Assembly: GCA_963833195.1 (NCBI GenBank)
Contig: CAWHXF010000027.1
Location: 2,852,001 to 2,916,000, forward strand
Direction of reading: 5' to 3'
DNA from: Granulosicoccus sp963833195
GTDB taxonomy: Bacteria; Pseudomonadota; Gammaproteobacteria; Granulosicoccales; Granulosicoccaceae
DNA length: 64,000 nucleotides
Below, one piece after another: positions 8,613 to 17,837 of the stretch (position 1 is the stretch's first letter; every line of letters starts with the position of its first letter). Made by a program: the position numbers and the translations under genes. The notes beneath the pieces were generated by a model. It was not told the DNA's origin and did no database searches. It saw nothing but the letters and a program-made list of their open reading frames with translations.

Positions 8613-9670
8613 ACCGTCCCGAGCTGAAGAACGATCTGTACCTGCGGGCGCTCGCGCGCGAGCACGTGGAGCGCACGCCCGTCTGGGTCATGCGCCAGGC
8701 CGGGCGCTACCTGCCCGAGTACCTCGCCACGCGCAAGCGGGCCGGCGACTTCATGACGCTGTGCTCCACTCCGGAGCTCGCGTGCGAGGTCACGCTGCAG
8801 CCGCTCGACCGGTTCGCCCTGGATGCGGCCATCCTGTTCTCGGACATCCTCACCATTCCCGACGCCATGGGACTGGGGTTGCATTTCGAGACCGGTGAAG
8901 GACCGAAGTTCGAACGGCCCGTGCGCACGAAGGCGGACGTGGACGCCCTGCCCGTGCCCGACCCGTCCGGCGAGCTGCGCTACGTCACCGACGCGGTCTC
9001 CCTCATCCGCCGGGAGCTCCGCGGGCGCGTGCCGCTCATCGGCTTCTCGGGCAGCCCGTGGACGCTCGCCACCTACATGGTGGAAGGCGGCACCAGCAAG
9101 GACTTCTCGAAGGTCAAGGGCATGCTGTTCGCCGAACCCGCCCTGCTGCACGCCATGCTGGAGAAGGTCGCCGACTCGGTCGTGCTGTACCTGAACGCGC
9201 AGGTCGAGGCCGGGGCGCAGGCGCTCATGGTGTTCGACACCTGGGGCGGCGTGCTGTCGCCGGCCCGATACCGCGAGTTCTCGCTCGCCTACATGCAGCG
9301 CATCGTGGATGGCCTGACCCGCGAGGCCGACGGGCGCAAGGTGCCCGTCGTGCTGTTCACGAAGAACGGCGGGCAATGGCTCTCGGAGATGGCGGACACG
9401 GGGTGCGACGGACTGGGCGTGGACTGGACGACGGACCTGGCCGACGCCCGGCAGCGCGTCGGCGACCGCGTGGCGCTGCAGGGCAACCTGGATCCGTCGG
9501 TGCTGTACGGCTCGCCCGAGAGCATCCGGCGCGAGGTGGCCGTGGTGCTCGACAGCTACGGCGACGGACCCGGGCACGTGTTCAACCTGGGGCACGGCAT
9601 CCATCAGCACGTGAACCCGGAGCACCTCGGCGCGATGGTCGAGGCGGTGCGCGAGCTGAGCGCGCGCTAG
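8609..9670 (+). CDS. hemE: Uroporphyrinogen decarboxylase
   Basis: Cytosolic heme-pathway enzyme that decarboxylates the four acetate side chains of uroporphyrinogen III to coproporphyrinogen III. The 353 residues carry the signature TPVWVMRQAGRYLPEY, DAAILFSDIL with its catalytic aspartate, and GFSGSPWTLATYMVEGG. The C-terminal HVFNLGHGIHQHVNPEH is also typical. Its start overlaps the gltD stop by four bases (ATGA), so the two are coupled. Confidence 0.97.
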   Translation: MNRPELKNDLYLRALAREHVERTPVWVMRQAGRYLPEYLATRKRAGDFMTLCSTPELACEVTLQPLDRFALDAAILFSDILTIPDAMGLGLHFETGEGPKFERPVRTKADVDALPVPDPSGELRYVTDAVSLIRRELRGRVPLIGFSGSPWTLATYMVEGGTSKDFSKVKGMLFAEPALLHAMLEKVADSVVLYLNAQVEAGAQALMVFDTWGGVLSPARYREFSLAYMQRIVDGLTREADGRKVPVVLFTKNGGQWLSEMADTGCDGLGVDWTTDLADARQRVGDRVALQGNLDPSVLYGSPESIRREVAVVLDSYGDGPGHVFNLGHGIHQHVNPEHLGAMVEAVRELSAR

Positions 9671-9691
9671 CGGCCCGACACGGCGGTGGCT

Positions 9692-9710
9692 CGGCGCCTT
9701 CCGTGCGCCG
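9692..9710. terminator. Hairpin between convergent hemE and BON-lipoprotein genes
   Basis: CGGCGC (9692-9697) pairs with GCGCCG (9705-9710) around a 7-base loop. It sits 22 bases past the hemE stop and just past the 3' end of the opposing lipoprotein gene, so it could serve both. Weak stem and no U-run. Confidence 0.35.
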
Positions 9711-9712
9711 TC

Positions 9713-10089
9713 TCAGCGCACGTTCATCGTGTCCAGCACGTCGCTGACGCCCTCCACCTGACTGGCCACGCGCACCGCTTCGGAGGCTGCGGACGACGAG
9801 CCGACCGAGCCGCGCAGCCGCACCCGACCGTTCTGCAGGGCCTGCACGTGAATGCGCTCGTGCATCGTCATGGGCGTGGCGGCCAGTGCCACCTGAACGT
9901 CCGCGGACAACGGCGAGGCATCGTCGGCCACCGGTCCCGCGTCGCCGACCCCGGGCAGCTTGAGGCTCGACGGATCGAGGCCCGCGCAGCCGCCGAGGGC
10001 GACGCCCGCCAGCAAGACCGCGCTCGCGGACAGGAGGGCGCGGCGCGAGGCGGGGCGGGGGCGAAAGGCGTGGCGATCTCGGGTTGCAT
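9713..10089 (-). CDS. BON-domain lipoprotein, N-terminal frame uncertain
   Basis: Small periplasmic lipoprotein. The frame closing at 9713 encodes a lipobox (ALGGC followed by AG) and one BON domain, with GRVRLRGSVGSSSAASEAVRVASQVEGVSDVLDTMNV. BON proteins such as OsmY are stress-related periplasmic proteins that bind membranes or peptidoglycan. The signal peptide (RRALLSASAVLLAGVALGGC) is clear but has no ATG or GTG in its own frame: the first in-frame start is a TTG at 10015, inside the signal peptide. The nearest good start is an ATG at 10089 in another frame, just upstream of C-rich sequence. A one-base indel there would restore a full lipoprotein. Confidence 0.7.
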
Positions 10090-10214
10090 CGGGTCTTCGT
10101 CAGGGCGTGGGGATCGCGGAGTCTAGAGGTCCTCCGTACCGAGGGTGCGGCGGGCGGCGCACCCACGCGCGTGTTCCCGCGCTCGGAAGCCGGGCGACGG
10201 TCCCGCCTTCAGCG

Positions 10215-10237
10215 CGGCATCCCGGTCCGGGATGCCG
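10215..10237. terminator. Strong hairpin downstream of azlD
   Basis: CGGCATCCCGG (10215-10225) and CCGGGATGCCG (10227-10237) are perfect inverted repeats separated by one base, giving in practice a 9-bp stem and 5-base loop. It lies about 50 bases past the azlD stop on the minus strand, before the lipoprotein gene, and probably ends the azlCD transcript. Confidence 0.55.
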
Positions 10238-10287
10238 GGCCGGTGATCGAAATGCCGGAATCGGCGCAGGCCGCGACCATCGGTTCC

Positions 10288-10593
10288 TCAGGTCAAGGTG
10301 CGTCGCGCGACGACGAGCACCACCAACCCGATCGCCACCACCCAGGTCGCCGAGAGCCGTAGCCCGGCGACTCCGGCGACGAGCGCGGCCGCCGTTTGCT
10401 CCACGCTTCCGAGCAGTACCGCGGGCGCGATCAACGCACCCAGCACGGCGACCGGCACCGCGTTCAGCGCCGCCTCCAGCCGGTAGGGCACCCGCGGCAG
10501 GCGGGCCAGGATCAGGTGCCCGCCGATGCGCGTGGCGTAGGTGACGGCGGCACACGCGACGATCAGCCACGTGATGTCCGGGACGTCGTTCAC
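10288..10593 (-). CDS. azlD: AzlD-family branched-chain amino acid exporter subunit
   Basis: Small membrane protein (101 residues) that pairs with AzlC to export branched-chain amino acids. It has four hydrophobic helices and the family motif TYATRIGGHLILARLPRVPYRLEAALNAVPVAVLGALIAP. The GTG at 10593 overlaps the azlC stop as GTGA, giving translational coupling. The actual substrate is inferred from the family only. Confidence 0.9.
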   Translation of the reverse strand: MNDVPDITWLIVACAAVTYATRIGGHLILARLPRVPYRLEAALNAVPVAVLGALIAPAVLLGSVEQTAAALVAGVAGLRLSATWVVAIGLVVLVVARRTLT

Positions 10594-11339
10594 GGCACGG
10601 GCTCCGGAAACGCGGGCTCCGGGGACGCGGGGCCGGGGATCGACGCCGGAGGACGGGCCGTCAGCGCGGCGACGGCGAGCCCGGCCACCGCGCCCGCCAG
10701 GATGTGCCACGGCGCGCCGAGCGCCGCGTGGGCCATCACCGACGCGCCGGCCGCCGCCACCAGCACGCGCACGAAGCCGGTGCCGCCGCGGAAGCCCAGC
10801 AGCACGCCGAGAAAGTACAGCGGCAGGATGAAGTCGAGCCCGTAGCGCTCGGGACGCTCCAGCAGCGTGCCGGACACGATGCCGACGACGTTGGCCGCCA
10901 TCCACACGACGTAGATGCTGCTCGCGTAGGCGAAGTAGTACGTCGGCGTGAGCCCGTGCGGCGTGCGCGAGCGTTGCTCCGCGGCGGCGAACGTCGGGTC
11001 CACGAGCAGCGCGAACGCCAGCGCCTTCTGCACCGGACCGAAGCGTGCGAAGCGACGCCCTATGGCGGCCGAGTACAGCACGTGGCGGAAGTTCACCGCG
11101 AGCACGGCGAGCAGGATCGGCCACGTGCCGAGCCCCTGCGCGAGCATGTCCAGCACGAGATACTGGCTGGCGCCCGCGTACACCGTGCCGCTCGCGAGCA
11201 ACACGTCCGCGGCCGGGAAACCGCGCGCGGTGGCGAGCGCGCCGTAGAGCGCCGCGAACGGCACGATCGCGGGCAGGATGGGAAGGGCGTCGAGCGCGCC
11301 GGCGAGCAGCTCCGACCGGGTCGGTGCGGCGCGGCTCAC
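10590..11339 (-). CDS. azlC: AzlC-family branched-chain amino acid permease
   Basis: Large subunit of an AzlCD-type exporter, 249 residues from a GTG at 11339 (SRAAPTRSELLAGALDALPI). Conserved stretches are PFAALYGALATARGF, GTVYAGASQYLVLDML, NFRHVLYSAAIG and ALLVDPTFAA, and the rest is hydrophobic as expected for six or seven helices. The Pro/Ala-rich tail (ASIPGPASPEPAFPEPVP) is unusual. Its start overlaps the stop of the broken DUF1622 gene by four bases, so azlCD appears to belong to a longer minus-strand operon. Confidence 0.92.
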   Translation of the reverse strand: MSRAAPTRSELLAGALDALPILPAIVPFAALYGALATARGFPAADVLLASGTVYAGASQYLVLDMLAQGLGTWPILLAVLAVNFRHVLYSAAIGRRFARFGPVQKALAFALLVDPTFAAAEQRSRTPHGLTPTYYFAYASSIYVVWMAANVVGIVSGTLLERPERYGLDFILPLYFLGVLLGFRGGTGFVRVLVAAAGASVMAHAALGAPWHILAGAVAGLAVAALTARPPASIPGPASPEPAFPEPVP

Positions 11340-11726
11340 GAGCGCGCCGCTTCGTTGCCGGACGCGCCCTTCTCCCGCTCCAGCTCCGCCCGTTCGGTTT
11401 CCATCTCGCGCATGAGGAAGTAGTTGAGCGCGGTGCGGATGACGGCGATGGCGCCGAGCTTGCCGATCTGGTCCCAGCTCGGAGCGATCGCCGTGCTGAG
11501 GATGTCCGCACCGAGCTGGAACTCCAGTGCCAGCGCGAGATAGCGCGCGAACGAGATGCGTACCGCGACGAAGCCCGGGGTACGTCCGCGAAGCAGCGCG
11601 GACACGTATCGCCCACACCGCGACCACCAGGCCGACGGCGACGACGAGCGCGCCGATGGCCTCGATCAGCAGGCGCAGCCACTGCACGGCATCGAAGACG
11701 TGCTCCTCCAGAAGACTCGTCCTCAT
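11336..11726 (-). pseudogene. DUF1622 membrane protein, frameshifted
   Basis: The N-terminal half, starting MRTSLLEEHVFDAVQWLRLL and running through a membrane helix to AVWAIR, lies in one frame. The C-terminal half (SFARYLALALEFQLGADILSTAIAPSWDQIGKLGAIAVIRTALNYFLMRE, in two frame-consistent helices) lies in another. Joined near 11605-11620 they make one normal DUF1622 protein of about 125-130 residues. Both halves are well conserved, so this is either a recent mutation or a sequencing indel. Function is unknown. Its ATG overlaps the HPP gene stop (ATGA) and its stop overlaps azlC. Confidence 0.75.
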
Positions 11727-12247
11727 CGCGCGTCCTCGGCGACGGCGCGTCGGCCGTCGAAGCGGTGGTAAAGCCACCTGCCGGCCAGCGACAGTCCCGC
11801 CAGGCAGATCACCAGCAGCACGGCGATGGCGAACAGCGACAGGTTGTCGTCCGCGGCCGGCCGGTAGGCGAAACCGAGCGCCGTGCCGATGGCGGGCGGA
11901 TGCACGATGTCGAAGCCCACCAGCACGCCGATGCCCGCGACCATCGCCACCGCCGCAGCGAGGTAGCTGGCCCCGAGCAGGTGCAGACAGGCGGTGCCGA
12001 TGACGGCGCAGCCGAGCTGCGCCGCGGCCAGCGTGCGCAGCAGGTTCATCGGGTGCAGCGGGTCGGCGTAGATCAGGAACGCGCTGGAGGCGAGCGAGGC
12101 GAACAGGATGCGCTCCTCGGCCCAGAACTGCATGAGCCACATCATCAGCAGGACCGTGAGGGTCGGCATCAGCGCAAGCGTCGCTTCCTCGCGCAAGGAG
12201 AAGCGCCGGCGCGTTCCAGGACCGGCCCGCTCGCCCGGCGGCGTCAT
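11723..12247 (-). CDS. HPP family integral membrane protein
   Basis: 174-residue membrane protein with four or five helices and the name-giving HPP in GFDIVHPPAIGTALGFAYRP. HPP-domain proteins occur in bacteria and plastids, and some have been linked to nitrite transport, but the substrate here is unknown. The start is the ATG at 12247 (MTPPGERAGPGTRRRFSLREE), which overlaps the photolyase stop; the stop overlaps the DUF1622 start. It is thus part of a tightly packed photolyase-HPP-DUF1622-azlCD run. Confidence 0.85.
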   Translation of the reverse strand: MTPPGERAGPGTRRRFSLREEATLALMPTLTVLLMMWLMQFWAEERILFASLASSAFLIYADPLHPMNLLRTLAAAQLGCAVIGTACLHLLGASYLAAAVAMVAGIGVLVGFDIVHPPAIGTALGFAYRPAADDNLSLFAIAVLLVICLAGLSLAGRWLYHRFDGRRAVAEDAR

Positions 12248-13666
12248 CCTTCGACCTCGATGCCTTCGGCCGCCACCAGTTCGTCCACCCGCTTCACGTA
12301 GCCCTCGCGATCGAACTTGCGCTTGAGCCCGTTCGCGTTCATGTAGCGCACCTTGCCGAACACCTCGCGCTCGAACCACGGCCGGTCGTGCAGGCCGAAC
12401 ACCCAGCCGACGTTCGCGTAGCTCGACGGGTCGCGCCCGTCCAGGAAGTAGCGATCGTTCAGGTACAGCAGCGTGCGGTAGGCGTATTCCGGCGTGTTGC
12501 ACCACTCCAGCACCTTCTTGCCCCAGTACATGCGCAGCATGTTGTGCATGTAGCCGGTGTGCTTCATCTCGCGCATGGCCGCGTTCCAGTACGGATCGTC
12601 GGTCGCGGCCGCGTCGAGCTCGTCGCGGGTGTAGCGCTCCGGGCGCTCGTCGTCCCTGTGTTCGGCGAGCGTGGCGCGCGCCCAGTCGGGCAGGCTCGCG
12701 TACGCCGCACCGTTCTCGGTGTACCAGGTGAAGTTCCGCGCAAGCTCGCGGCGCACGATCAGCTCCTCGAGAAAGGCCTCGACATCGCCGCCGATGCCGT
12801 CGCCCGCTTGGCGCACCGTCGCCACGATCTCGCCGAGCCCGATCTGGCCGAAATGCAGGTAAGGGGACAGCTCGCTGCTGCCGCGACGCTCGGCCGCCCG
12901 GCGTCCGTCCTCGTAGCCGTCCAGGTGCTCGCGCACGAAGCTCGTCAGACGCTTCCTCGCCTCGTCCGTGCCGCCGATGAAGCGTTGCACGCGCGGCACG
13001 TCGCGATCGATGTCGAGCGCGCCCAGCAGCGCATCGGGATCGGTGAAGTCGCAGCGTCCGCCGTCGCCGGCGTCGAGGTCCAGCTCGAGCGAGGAGCGCT
13101 TCGGCTTCACACGCGGCACCGGCCCGAATTCCTCGTCGTCACGGTGCTTCGCCAGCTTCGTGCGGATGGTGCGCGCCGCGTACTCGCGCTTCGGCGAGGC
13201 GAGCTCCACGGGCACCACGACGTCGCTCTCCACGCGCACCAGCGGCACGTGGATGGCGCCGGCGAGCGTCTCGCGCCAGCCGCGCGGGGGTTGCAGGTAG
13301 GCGGTGTCGGTCACGACCAGCGCCGCGCGTCTCGCGAGCGCGGCGATCACGGTCCGGCGGATCGCCCCGGCGACCGACGAGCCGGATACCGAGCTTCCCG
13401 AGCCGCGCGTGCGCGTGCGCCAGCCCCTCCAGCATGAACGCGAAATGCCGCTCGTTGGCCGACGGGTAGCCGTCGTTCAGGGCGAAGGCGGCGACGCAGG
13501 GCAGGTTCCGCCGGTTAGCCTCCAGGATGGCCAGGTGCAGCGCGGCGTTGTCGTCGGCGCGCTGCGAGGACTGCATCCAGTACAGGACGAATTCCGCATC
13601 GTCGTTCGGGGACGCACCGTTCATGAGGTGCGTGCGCGGGTCGTCGGCGAAGTCCATGGGCGCCAT
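12244..13666 (-). pseudogene. phr: Class II deoxyribodipyrimidine photolyase, frameshifted
   Basis: Light-driven repair of cyclobutane pyrimidine dimers. The first ~100 residues (EFVLYWMQSSQRADDNAALHLAILEANRRNLPCVAAFAL..., through GRRGDPPD) are in one frame. The rest, from VIAALARRAALVVTDTAYLQPPRGW to the stop, is in another. The shift falls near 13350-13360 and one surplus base explains it. C-terminal class II features are intact: SPYLHFGQIG, WYTENGAAYASLPDWA, KHTGYMHNMLRMYWGKKVLEW and DGRDPSSYANVGWVFGLHDRPW. Everything else is conserved, so a sequencing error is a good alternative to true loss. Confidence 0.85.
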
Positions 13667-13685
13667 GATCGCCTTTCACGCCCTC

Positions 13686-13720
13686 GCCCGGGTGCGCCCC
13701 GGAAAGTCTGTCACCCGGGC
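13686..13720. terminator. Hairpin just downstream of the radical SAM gene
   Basis: GCCCGGGTG (13686-13694) pairs with CACCCGGGC (13712-13720), a 9-bp stem with a 17-base loop, beginning immediately after the stop of the minus-strand radical SAM gene. It fills most of the 54-base gap before the photolyase start. Confidence 0.5.
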
Positions 13721-14856
13721 TCAGAACAGCGCCATCTGACCGCCCGCGACGGGCGCACGGAACCGCGTGCAGTCCAGCGCCACGGGGCGACGCCCGCACT
13801 CGATCCCGGCGCGGCGACACGCGAGCTCGAAGCGCCGTCGTATCACCTGCGCGCGCGGGCCGGTGCCGAGCATGCGCGTGGCGAAGTCCGCGTCGTTGAG
13901 CTCCCCGTCGCGAATCGATCGGATGGCCTTGAGCACGCGCTCCGCGCGATCGGGGTAGTGCTCGCGCAGCCACTCGGTGAAGAGCTCCCGCAGCTCGTGC
14001 GGCAGGCGCAGCATGATGGCGTTGGCCTCGACGGCACCCGCGTTCGCGGCCGCCGCCACGATCGTCTCGATCTCGGGCTCGTTCAGGGCCGGGATGATCG
14101 GCGATAGCGACAGCCGCGTCGGGATGCCGGCCTTCGCGAGCGTCTCGAGCGTGCGCAGCCGTCGCGCCGGTGCCGTGGCGCGCGGCTCCAGCCGCCGCGC
14201 GAGCTCGTGATCCAGCGTCGTGATCGTGACGGTCGCGGTGACGAGGTCGTCGCGGGCGAGATCGGCCAGCAGATCGATGTCGCGCTCGATGAGCGAGGCC
14301 TTCGTGATCACGAGCACGGGGTGGCGGCACTCGACGAAGAGCTCGAGCAGCGCGCGCGTGATGCGAAGCTCGCGCTCCAGCGGCTGCCACGCGTCGGTGA
14401 CGACGCCGAGCCCGATGGGCTCGGGTCGGTAGCCCCGCCTGCCGAAGGCCTCGCGCAGCAGTGCCGGCGCGTCCCGCTTCGCGTACAGCAGGCGCTCGAA
14501 GTCCATGCCGGGCGAGTGGCCGAGCCAGGCGTGACTCGGCCGCGCGAAGCAGTAGATGCAGCCGTGCTCGCAACCGCGGTAGGGGTTGACCGAGGCATCG
14601 AAGTGCAGGTCCGGCGAGTCGTTCCTCGTGACGATGGTGCGGGCGGGGTCGTCGCGCCAGCGCGTGCGCGCGCCGCCGATGTCGGATCGTCGGGATCGTC
14701 GGGCGACGTGCGCCAGCCGTCGTCGATGCCGATGCGCACCGTGCGCTCGTGGCGTCCGCCCGCGTTCGTCAGCGCACCGCGACCCTTCGTGGCTCGCGGC
14801 GCGTCCGGCGACGCGATCGCCGTGCCGTCCATGGCGATGTCGTGGATGCCGTTCAT
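13721..14856 (-). pseudogene. PA0069-family radical SAM protein, frameshifted
   Basis: Radical SAM enzyme of unknown reaction. The N-terminus (MNGIHDIAMDGTAIA, then GRGALTNAGGRHERTVRIGIDDGW) is in one frame. From TRWRDDPARTIVTRNDSPD onward it is in another; the shift is near 14670-14700, close to the direct repeat GATCGTCGG. The cluster motif CEHGCIYCFARPSHAW binds the 4Fe-4S; ITRNDSPD-type and LSPIIPALNEPEIE segments are family features. About 378 residues if repaired. The family is widespread and uncharacterised; spore photoproduct lyase-like chemistry has been suggested only from distant similarity. Confidence 0.8.
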
Positions 14857-15098
14857 CCGTACAGCATACACGCGCCGCCGAGGCGAGCGCGAGGCCGAGT
14901 CCCGACCGACAAGGTGCCGGGAGGGGGACCGCGCGGCACCCGTCCGGTTCCCGTGCGATTCGAGAATCGTGAGGCCACGCCCAACGCGGCGCGTCGCGGT
15001 CCGGGAGCATCTTCGGAACGTGATGCGGACCCCCGCCCGTTCGCGCCGGATGCCTAGTCTGCGCACCTCGGAGTCCTTCCGGTCCAACCCATCCCCCC

Positions 15099-15959
15099 AT
15101 GAACAGCGCAGGCGCGAGAGCCGACGACGATGCCTCGGATCCGATCATCGTGCCGGTGCCGGGCACGGTCGCGTCCGTGCGGGCGCCGGCGACGGGCAGC
15201 GAGGAGTCCCGGGAGCTCGCCCTGCTCGCCGACTTCGACGCGCATGCGCTGACGGACCTGGTGGACGCCTCGCTCATGGATCGCGTCGACACGAAGTTCG
15301 TCGTGCCGCGGGCGCTGCTCGGCGATCTGCTGCTCGCGATGCGCGACGACTACTCGGTGCTCGAGATAGACGGGCGTCGCAGCTTTCGCTACCTGAACGA
15401 CTACTTCGACGACCCGGATCACGGTTTCTATCTCGCGCACCACGCCGGGCATCTGAACCGCTACAAGCTGCGCCGGCGCACCTACCTCGACGCCGGCACG
15501 TCGTGGCTCGAGGTGAAGTTCAAGAGCAATCACGAGCGAACCTTCAAGACGCGCATGCGCGTGGAGCCGTCCGGCGACGCGCCGCCGACCACGCTCGCGC
15601 GGTTCCTGCAGCGCAGCGGCATCACGAACCTCGCCCGCCTGCGCGTCGTGCAGACCGGATCGTACCGGCGCACGGCGCTCGCGAGCGAGGCACGCGGCGA
15701 GCGCCTGACGATCGATCGCGCGCTGGAATTCAGGGATGCGCGCGACGGTCGCGCGCTCGCGCTCGGGCCCTGGATGGTCGTCGAGCTCAAGCAGGCGGCG
15801 CACGACCGCGGCTCGCCGTTCTTCCGCTGGGCACGCGCGCGGGGGCTGCGCCCGTGCGCGTTCAGCAAGTACTGCATGGGCCTGTACTTCACCGGTCCGG
15901 AGGACCTCAAGCGCAACCGTTTCCACCCGGTCGCCCGGCAGCTCTCGATGCGTCGCTGA
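15099..15959 (+). CDS. VTC-domain (polyphosphate polymerase-like) protein
   Basis: 286-residue cytosolic protein with the VTC tunnel fold that in yeast Vtc4 makes polyphosphate. Basic and acidic tunnel residues are recognisable in RYKLRRRTYLD, WLEVKFKSN, VVELKQ and FSKYCMGLYF. The first ~40 residues are low-complexity. It opens a plus-strand cluster with DUF4956, a porin and CotH genes; VTC and DUF4956 genes often sit together, and CotH kinases are common neighbours. Polymerase activity in bacteria of this type is inferred from the fold. Confidence 0.85.
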   Translation: MNSAGARADDDASDPIIVPVPGTVASVRAPATGSEESRELALLADFDAHALTDLVDASLMDRVDTKFVVPRALLGDLLLAMRDDYSVLEIDGRRSFRYLNDYFDDPDHGFYLAHHAGHLNRYKLRRRTYLDAGTSWLEVKFKSNHERTFKTRMRVEPSGDAPPTTLARFLQRSGITNLARLRVVQTGSYRRTALASEARGERLTIDRALEFRDARDGRALALGPWMVVELKQAAHDRGSPFFRWARARGLRPCAFSKYCMGLYFTGPEDLKRNRFHPVARQLSMRR

Positions 15960-16031
15960 GCCCTCCTCGTCCGAACGTGCGACGCGTCCCTCGGCGCGTC
16001 GGCCTCCCCGCCCACACCGCTCCCCGCGAAC

Positions 16032-16658
16032 ATGACTCCCGACTCCCTGCCGACCGAGTTCGTCGAACGCTTCGCACTCAACGCGGCACTGCTGCTGGTG
16101 TTGCTGCGCTTCGTCTACTTCCGCCACTCGGCGAATCGGGACTCCCTGTTCGGCTTCTTCCTGTTCGGTCACGGCGTGTACCTGATCAGCGCGCTGATGC
16201 ACGACGTCCACATCTCGATGGGTTTCGCCTTCGGGCTCTTCGCGGTGCTCTCGATGCTGCGCTACCGCACCGAGTCGATCTCGATCCGCGACATGACCTA
16301 CCTGTTCCTCGTCATCGTCATGTCGCTGATGTGCGCGGTGGGACCGGTCGGGCTGGTCCATCTGGCGGCGATGAACGGCGCGCTGCTCGCGATCGTGGCG
16401 TTCGGCGAGACCACGCTCTTCGCGCCGCGCACGATCGTGCGGACCATCGTCTACGACGACATCGCGAACATCCGCCCCGACCGCAGGCCCGCGCTGATGC
16501 GCGACCTCCAGGCGCGGCTGGGCGTGCCGGTCATGCACGTCGAGGTCGGCAACGTCGACTTCCTGAGGGACTCGGCCGTGCTGCGGGTGACGCTGTCCGC
16601 GGCTCCGGCCGATGCCGTCGCCGTGTCGGACGGCAGCGGCGTGCTGTCGGGATCGTGA
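16032..16658 (+). CDS. DUF4956 membrane protein
   Basis: 208 residues: three or four helices in the first half (AALLLVLLRFVYF, GFAFGLFAVLSMLRYRTESI, MTYLFLVIVMSLMCAVGPVGLVHL) and a cytosolic second half (RPALMRDLQARLGVPVMHVEVGNVDFLRDSAVLRVTL). SMLRYRTESISIRDMTYLF is the family core. DUF4956 proteins are genomic partners of VTC-domain polymerases and may be a membrane anchor or conduit for the product, though this is unproven. Its stop overlaps the next gene's start (GTGA). Confidence 0.87.
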   Translation: MTPDSLPTEFVERFALNAALLLVLLRFVYFRHSANRDSLFGFFLFGHGVYLISALMHDVHISMGFAFGLFAVLSMLRYRTESISIRDMTYLFLVIVMSLMCAVGPVGLVHLAAMNGALLAIVAFGETTLFAPRTIVRTIVYDDIANIRPDRRPALMRDLQARLGVPVMHVEVGNVDFLRDSAVLRVTLSAAPADAVAVSDGSGVLSGS

Positions 16659-17781
16659 GCGTGCGCCCCTCGCCCCTCGCCGGCGGCAGCGTGACGTGGG
16701 CCGTCGCCGTGACGCTGCTCGTCGCGGCGTCCGGCCCGGCCGGCGCCGCGGAGCCCCGGTTCGAGCTCGAGGGCCTGCTGATGCTCGACCTGAGCGGAGT
16801 GGACGGTCTGTACGCCGTCGACGCCGACCGATATGCCGATTCCGGCGTACGCCGCGCACGGCTCGGGGCCAAGGGCGAGGTCGCGCCGCGTTGGGAGCTC
16901 GGGTTGGAGATCGACGTCGAACCCGAGGACGGCGTCGTCGAGCTGCACGAAGCGTCTGTCGGCTACCGCCGCTCCGGCGACGACGAGCTCGTGCTCGGCC
17001 TGATCAAGCAGCCCTTCGGCATGGAGAACAGCTCGGGCTCGAGCCGGCTGCGGACGCTCGAGCGCAGCATGGCGACCAACGCCTTCGCCCCGGACCGGGG
17101 GATCGGACTCGTCTGGGAGTTCGATGCCTCGAGCCGCCACGCCGGCATCGGCGCGTTCGTCGACCCCGAGGCTCGGGAGGCGCGCGGCGTCGCCGGTCGT
17201 CTCACCTGGGCGCCCATCGATGCGAAGCGCCGCGTCGTGCACCTCGGGGCCAGTGCCGCGTACCGGGACAACGCGGGCGCGCCCTATCGCATCCGCGACG
17301 AAGGCGGGCTCGCGCTGGGCGACAACGTCGTGCGGAGCGGCCGGTTCGCTCCGGATGCCGTGAGCACGTTCGGACTCGAGGCCGGTTGGGCCCGCGGTTC
17401 GCTGTCCGTGCAGACGGAGTGGTTCGGCCAGCGGTTGCGTCCGGGGAACGACGAGGGTGCCGATTCGCCGTTCTTCGACGGCGGCTACGTGCAGGGAAGC
17501 TGGGTCCTGGGCGGCGGCCGGCGCAAGTACTCGAAGGGGCGCTTCGGCGGGTCGTCGGCGGCTCGCGCCGCCCCGTCGAGCTCGTCGCCGGGGCAGGGCT
17601 GATCGACGTGGTGCACGGCGACGGGGGCAACCGGGCGCAGGAGTACCTCGTCGGCGCGAACGTGCGGTTAGGCGATCACCTGAGGATCGACGGGCAGTTG
17701 CGCCGGCTCGTGGTCGAGGAGCCGGACCGTACCGGCGACGTCGGCAACGGCGTGCTGCTGCGGTTGCAGCTCGACCTGTGA
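16655..17781 (+). pseudogene. Porin (OprP/OprO-like), frameshifted near its C-terminus
   Basis: Outer-membrane beta-barrel of the phosphate/polyphosphate-selective porin type. It begins at a GTG overlapping the DUF4956 stop, with a signal peptide (VAVTLLVAASGPAGAAEPRF), then amphipathic strands including RRARLGAKGEVAPRWELGLEIDV and LGLIKQPFGMENSSGS. In that frame it stops at 17602, but the last ~75 residues, ending YLVGANVRLGDHLRIDGQLRRLVVEE...LRLQLDL with a terminal Leu, are one frame away. The shift is at a G-run near 17549 (GGCGGGTCG). One extra G restores FGGVV, a family feature. About 375 residues when repaired. Confidence 0.75.
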
Positions 17782-17837
17782 ACGGCTTCCACGACGGCGC
17801 CGCGCACGGTGCCACGGACAAGGACACGAGCACCGCC

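Noticed and set aside
14207..17602. 1131-codon open frame on the plus strand
   Set aside because: Only its last ~315 codons are a real porin; the rest is antisense or off-frame sequence over the radical SAM, VTC and DUF4956 genes, expected at this GC level.
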